Shown piece by piece: positions 60,267 through 64,000 of a DNA stretch of 64,000 nucleotides. The position numbers and the translations under genes are program-made. The notes under the pieces were generated by a model that was not told the origin of the DNA, did no database searches, and was given only the letters and a program-made list of their open reading frames with translations. The stretch is from Shinella zoogloeoides (GTDB taxonomy: Bacteria; Pseudomonadota; Alphaproteobacteria; Rhizobiales; Rhizobiaceae), in contig NZ_CP132313.1 in assembly GCF_030733845.1 (NCBI RefSeq), positions 372,001-436,000 of the forward strand, read 5' to 3'. Numbering within the stretch: the first letter of the stretch is position 1; each line of letters opens with the position of its first letter.

Positions 60267-61637
60267 ATGTCACAACCACACACCAAACGGGCCGCGCATT
60301 CACGGCCCAGGGTCGTTATTGTCGGGGCAGGATTCGGAGGACTTGCCTGTGCGGGCGGCCTTGGCAATACCGACATCGATGTCACAATTATCGATCGGCG
60401 CAACCATAACCTCTTTCAACCCCTGCTTTATCAGGTCGCGACCGCCGCTTTGTCTCCAGCCGATATTGCAGAGCCTATGCGGCGGACACTAGGCCGGTTT
60501 CGCAATGTTCGGGTCACGCTGGGAGAAGTCGATGGCATCGATCCTACTCAACGCCGCGTCGCGCTGAAGGATGGGGACTTCATTCCCTATGAGACGCTCG
60601 TGATCGCAACTGGCTCCGAATACAATTACTTCGGAAAGAACGAGTGGAAAGCCTACGCTCCCGGCCTCAAAACCATCCATGAGGCGCGCTTGATCAGGCA
60701 TCGGTTGCTGGCAGCCTTCGAGCGCGCCGAGCGTATCTTCGATCCGGTCGAGCGCCGCAAGCTTCTAACCTTCGTGATCATCGGTGGAGGACCGACCGGC
60801 GTCGAGATGGCAGGAGCGATCTCGGAACTGGCGCGCTACATGATCGCCCGCGATTTCAGGACGATCGGCGAAAGCGATTTCGAGGTCATTCTCATTGAGG
60901 CCGCGCCGCGCATCCTGACCGCGTTCCCGGAAAAGCTTGCTGCCTATGCTCACCACTACCTGAATGGTATCGGCGTTCGCATCATCACGGACCGCCGGGT
61001 CACGGCACTCGATGACCGTTCGGTTTTCCTCGATGGCGAATGGATCGACACAGGGTGTGTGATCTGGGGCGCGGGTGTTCGCGCCTCGCCGGCGGCGGAC
61101 TGGCTGGGCCTTGCCGGTGGCAGCCAGGGACGGATACCGGTCGAAAGCGACCTGTCGGTAAAAGACTATCCCGATATCTATGCCATTGGTGACACCGCAC
61201 TCGCTCTGGACGAGAACGGTGCAGCACTCCCCGCGTTGGCGCAGGTCGCCAAACAGCAGGGTATCTACCTCGCCCGGCGGATCAAGAATGAGTTCGCCGG
61301 ATCCCGCGATATCCAGCCATTCCGATTTCACAATCGCGGCAACACCGCGGTGATCGGCCGAAACGCCGCGATCTTCGATTTCGGAAAGTGGACACTGAAA
61401 GGCCGGCTTGCCTGGTTCCTGTGGGCGTTCGTACACGTCTATCTGTTGATCAACTTCGAGAAGCGCCTGCTTGTCACCGTTCAATGGGTTTTTCGCTATT
61501 TCACAAGACAGCGCGGCGCCCGGATAATCGACGAAGACCATATCCCCTCAGGAGGCGACGGCGCACGAACGCAGCCGGTACACGAGCCGGAGCCAGGAAG
61601 AAAGGAGCGGTCGCAATCTGAGGAGCATCTACCATGA
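60267..61637 (+). CDS. Type II NADH dehydrogenase (NDH-2)
   Basis: A 456-residue flavoprotein that oxidises NADH and reduces quinone without pumping protons. FAD-binding GAGFGGLACA is near residue 17, followed by FQPLLYQVATAALSPADIAE. NADH-binding VIIGGGPTGVEMAGAISELA is near 170. Further landmarks are VIWGAGVRASPAADWLGL and DIYAIGDTALA. The C-terminal hydrophobic segment (GRLAWFLWAFVHVYLLINFE) attaches it to the membrane. It overlaps the next gene by 4 bases (ATGA). Confidence 0.93.
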   Translation: MSQPHTKRAAHSRPRVVIVGAGFGGLACAGGLGNTDIDVTIIDRRNHNLFQPLLYQVATAALSPADIAEPMRRTLGRFRNVRVTLGEVDGIDPTQRRVALKDGDFIPYETLVIATGSEYNYFGKNEWKAYAPGLKTIHEARLIRHRLLAAFERAERIFDPVERRKLLTFVIIGGGPTGVEMAGAISELARYMIARDFRTIGESDFEVILIEAAPRILTAFPEKLAAYAHHYLNGIGVRIITDRRVTALDDRSVFLDGEWIDTGCVIWGAGVRASPAADWLGLAGGSQGRIPVESDLSVKDYPDIYAIGDTALALDENGAALPALAQVAKQQGIYLARRIKNEFAGSRDIQPFRFHNRGNTAVIGRNAAIFDFGKWTLKGRLAWFLWAFVHVYLLINFEKRLLVTVQWVFRYFTRQRGARIIDEDHIPSGGDGARTQPVHEPEPGRKERSQSEEHLP

Positions 61638-62053
61638 GCGCGACGACGGAGTGGCCGCCGATTTCGCCCTATCGCACAGGGATCAGGGGTCTATGTCCCC
61701 GTTGCGGTCGAGGACATCTGTTTAATGGCTACCTCACCTTGAAGCCAGAATGCGAAGTCTGCGGGCTCGACTATTCATTTGCCGATCCCGCGGACGGTCC
61801 TGCCTTCTTCGTCATCTGCTTCACCTGTGTCCCTGCCGTGGCGTTCGCGACTTGGCTCGAAGTGGTTCACAGCCCACCCCTATGGATCCAATTCGCGACG
61901 ACGGGTCCGCTCGTCCTGTTAGCCTGTCTCCTTCCTCTCCGGCCACTCAAAGGATGGCTAGTAAACAGCCAGTATTTTTACAAAGCTGAGCAGGGCGTCC
62001 TGGACCTGGAAAATGACCCCGTTCACAAGCCGACGCCGAACGACGCGGACTAA
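61634..62053 (+). CDS. DUF983 membrane protein
   Basis: A 139-residue DUF983 protein. The N-terminal zinc-ribbon-like part has GLCPRCGRGHLFNGYLTLKP and CEVCGLDYSFADPADGPAFF; two membrane spans follow (VICFTCVPAVAFATWLEVV and FATTGPLVLLACLLPLRPL). Family members are often near terminal oxidase genes; here it is translationally coupled to NDH-2 (ATGA), suggesting a respiratory link. Function unknown. Confidence 0.9.
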   Translation: MSATTEWPPISPYRTGIRGLCPRCGRGHLFNGYLTLKPECEVCGLDYSFADPADGPAFFVICFTCVPAVAFATWLEVVHSPPLWIQFATTGPLVLLACLLPLRPLKGWLVNSQYFYKAEQGVLDLENDPVHKPTPNDAD

Positions 62054-62058
62054 TCTAG

Positions 62059-62083
62059 GGAACCAAAAGGACGATTGGAGGTT
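62059..62083 (+). promoter_or_regulatory. EcfG-type promoter of the second DUF4142 gene
   Basis: GGAAC at 62059-62063, 18-base spacer, TT at 62082-62083 (GAGGTT), 33 bases before the ATG at 62116. Confidence 0.75.
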
Positions 62084-62115
62084 CGAAGGACCGGCGAAAC
62101 CAGAGAGGTAAAACC

Positions 62116-62643
62116 ATGCAGTATCGCACCTGCAGCCGAGTAACCTCGCACGCAATCGGCCTTGCTGTATGCATCTGGACATCAAGTGCGCTGGCGGAGC
62201 CTGCCGCACAATTCGTCGATGCAGCCGCTTCGCTGAACCAGTTTCTCATCCAGTCGGGTACGCTTGCCCAATCGAGGGCCACCAAACCGGCGACGCGAAT
62301 CTACGCAAATGAAACCGTCGAGATCATCGCCGCTGCCGAAAAGGAGCTTAAAGCTTACGCAGAAGCTGAGAAAGCGGCGGTCTCGTCCAGCCTGCCAGCC
62401 GAGCAGGCTCAAGGCCTCAAGGCGCTTCAAGAGGCCCCAGCAGCCGACTTCGACGCCGCCTACATGTCGGCGCAAATAACGACCCATGCCGAGATCAAGA
62501 AACTCTACCTGACATTCATACAGGACGGCATCGCCGGCAAAGTTCGCGCCTATGCCGAAAAGACGTATCCCGAGCTGCACATGCTTGAAGTGAGGGCGCT
62601 ATCGCTGGCTTCACCGGCTACCTTGACGGACGGCGAGCAATAG
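62116..62643 (+). CDS. Secreted DUF4142-like protein (second copy)
   Basis: A 175-residue protein with a signal peptide ending near SSALAEPA (about residue 29). The helical mature part has FVDAAASLNQFLIQSGTLAQ, ETVEIIAAAEKELKAYAEAE and FDAAYMSAQITTHAEIKKLY, the DUF4142 pattern (F-D-x-A-Y, then H-x-E). It is more divergent than the copy at 35590. GAGG precedes the ATG. Confidence 0.85.
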   Translation: MQYRTCSRVTSHAIGLAVCIWTSSALAEPAAQFVDAAASLNQFLIQSGTLAQSRATKPATRIYANETVEIIAAAEKELKAYAEAEKAAVSSSLPAEQAQGLKALQEAPAADFDAAYMSAQITTHAEIKKLYLTFIQDGIAGKVRAYAEKTYPELHMLEVRALSLASPATLTDGEQ

Positions 62644-62672
62644 TTCGAAGCGAACGACCCGAGATCTGACCG

Positions 62673-64000
62673 CTAGGCGTGGCCCGCCGAGGCTGGCGCT
62701 GAACCGCCCGTCGACTGGTGCCAAGCCGTCCAAACTGCTTCGAACAATTGGGCATATTGCGCAGCACTCCGTTCCCAGGAAAAATCCGCCTTCATCGCCT
62801 GTCGTTGGAGACCGGACCAAGAGCTTCGGTCAGAGTATGCGTCGCATGCGCGCCGAACGGCCTCACGAAGACTGTGTGGCTCAACCGGGTGAAACTGGAA
62901 GCCTGTTGCGACTTCCCGCGCCATCGCGGCATCGTTGGCGTCAATTATCGTTTCGGAGAGCCCACCAGTGCGGCCGACGAGAGGTATGGCACCATATCGC
63001 ATGGCGTAAAGCTGTGTCAGGCCACAGGGTTCGAATCGCGAAGGTTGGACAAGGATATCAGATCCCGAAACGATCAGATGAGCCAAGTCCTCGCTGTAGC
63101 CGACGTGCAGGCCGATACGCTCATGATGGCGTTCCGCACAATTCTGCAGAGCTGTTTCAATCGCACGGTCCCCCTGCCCGCAGATTACGAGATGTCCCCC
63201 ATGCGCGACGATCTCTTCCACCGCTTCCGGCAGCATGTCCGCGCCCTTTTGCCATGTTAGGCGCGTCAACGCTGCAAAGAGAGGCCCCCCATGATCAATG
63301 AGGCCGAAACAGCCAAGCAGCGCGGCACGGTTCTGTTGGCGACGTGCCAGTGACCGAACGTCATATGTCTTTGGAAGATGCGGATCCACTGCCGGATTCC
63401 ACACCTCGGTGTCGATTCCATTGACGATTCCGTAGAGCGCCGACCGACGCGTCTGCAAGACGCCATCGAGCCCCATGCCCAGCTCTGGTGAAAGGATTTC
63501 CCTTGCATAGGTGGGGCTGACAGTCGTCACAATGTCCGAACAGGTAAGGCCACCTTTCAAAAAACCGATGCCGCCGTAGTACTCCAGGCAATCGATATCG
63601 AGGGCCGACGACGGCAGTTCAAGTTGCGGTGCGATATGGAAAGCGAATTGCCCTTGAAAAGCGAGATTATGGATCGTGCACACGACGGGCAGTGTGCTTG
63701 CGTACTTGTGTCGAAGATAAACCGGGAGAAGTGCTGCCTGCCAGTCATGGACGTGAACGAGATCGAGCTTCAAATGCGGCAGTTCACCAAGGCCAATCCG
63801 GGCACCTGCAAGAGAAAAAGCAGCAAAGCGCAGCCAGTTATCGGGGTGATCGCGCGCATGTTCATCGAGATAGGGGCCTCCGGCCCGATCGAACAGTTCG
63901 GGGATTTCGAGGACAAGCAGGTCAAGACCTTCGGTTTGCGCACGCGTCACAATCGCGGTGTGGCCGAGCACCCCCTCGAGGCGGCCGGCTTCTTTCCTGT
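62673..64000 (-). CDS. glgA: Glycogen synthase (partial, N-terminus beyond the window)
   Basis: The GT5 glycogen synthase frame is open to the right edge, giving about 440 residues; the N-terminal ADP-glucose loop (K-T-G-G) is missing. Seen are VHVHDWQAALLPVYLRHKYA, TIHNLAFQGQFAFHIAPQLE, TTVSPTYAREILSPELGMGL, LYGIVNGIDTEVWNPAVDPH, and the C-terminal donor-site QPSRFEPCGLTQLYAMRYG with TGGLSETI. It adds glucose from ADP-glucose to glycogen. With TreZ in the same region it fits a glycogen/trehalose stress-storage route. Confidence 0.95.
   Translation of the reverse strand, partial: RKEAGRLEGVLGHTAIVTRAQTEGLDLLVLEIPELFDRAGGPYLDEHARDHPDNWLRFAAFSLAGARIGLGELPHLKLDLVHVHDWQAALLPVYLRHKYASTLPVVCTIHNLAFQGQFAFHIAPQLELPSSALDIDCLEYYGGIGFLKGGLTCSDIVTTVSPTYAREILSPELGMGLDGVLQTRRSALYGIVNGIDTEVWNPAVDPHLPKTYDVRSLARRQQNRAALLGCFGLIDHGGPLFAALTRLTWQKGADMLPEAVEEIVAHGGHLVICGQGDRAIETALQNCAERHHERIGLHVGYSEDLAHLIVSGSDILVQPSRFEPCGLTQLYAMRYGAIPLVGRTGGLSETIIDANDAAMAREVATGFQFHPVEPHSLREAVRRACDAYSDRSSWSGLQRQAMKADFSWERSAAQYAQLFEAVWTAWHQSTGGSAPASAGHA

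Noticed and set aside
1..64000. CRISPR arrays, tRNA or rRNA genes, insertion sequences, replication origin
   Set aside because: I saw no regularly spaced repeats, no cloverleaf-type sequences, no transposase or integrase, and no rep genes; this was reading by eye only.

Overview
This window looks like part of a large replicon, probably a megaplasmid, of an alphaproteobacterium close to the Rhizobiaceae. The evidence is the GC-rich coding sequence, an alphaproteobacterial LexA box (GTTC-N7-GTTC) before an imuA-imuB-dnaE2 cassette, ATGA-coupled operons, rhizobial-type small stress proteins (DUF982, DUF2934, DUF892, DUF4142, DUF6894), and many promoter-like sites of the alphaproteobacterial general stress response (GGAAC-N18/19-TT). 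I found no rRNA, tRNA, CRISPR array or recognisable transposase. Family assignments come from reading the proteins, not from searches.

Layout. (1) 1-8142: the distal half of a VirB/VirD4 type IV secretion (conjugation) operon, virB5 end, lipoprotein, virB6, two small genes, virB8-B9-B10-B11 and virD4, mostly overlapping by a few bases. (2) 8155-9956: a Xre/RES toxin-antitoxin pair with a likely autoregulatory operator, a remnant of a secreted nuclease gene, and a tiny membrane protein. (3) 9962-29621: a DNA repair and mutagenesis island: imuA-imuB-dnaE2 (LexA-controlled), a UvrD-type helicase, DNA polymerase IV, an SRAP (YedK-type) protein, exonuclease III, a protein with two HARP-like repeats, two Ku genes, a ligase-only LigD and a three-domain LigD. 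(4) 29800-62643: a stress region with catalase, TreZ, metal transporter, oxidoreductases, ferritin-like DUF892 and DUF4142 proteins, NDH-2, many small DUF genes, and regulators: an EcfG-like sigma factor, a NepR-like small gene, a receiver protein with a sigma-region-2-like tail, an HWE histidine kinase with its own receiver, and a Crp/Fnr protein. (5) 62673-64000: glycogen synthase, running off the right edge.

How it fits together. Nineteen clear GGAAC-N18/19-TT sites, each correctly oriented, stand upstream of genes between 20 kb and 62 kb, generally 23-35 bases before the start codon. This suggests that most of the region is one EcfG/RpoE2 general-stress regulon carrying its own sigma, anti-sigma and anti-anti-sigma-like genes. 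The three-domain ligD and, more weakly, the first Ku gene also have such sites, which links end joining to stress; imuA is linked to SOS.

Decay is concentrated in the stress region: frameshifts in a DUF763 gene, the HWE kinase, an ETFPASDP-type paralogue and an SPW-like membrane gene; a general-stress gene with both a frameshift and a nonsense codon; and a DUF6766 gene interrupted by a 151-bp local inversion.
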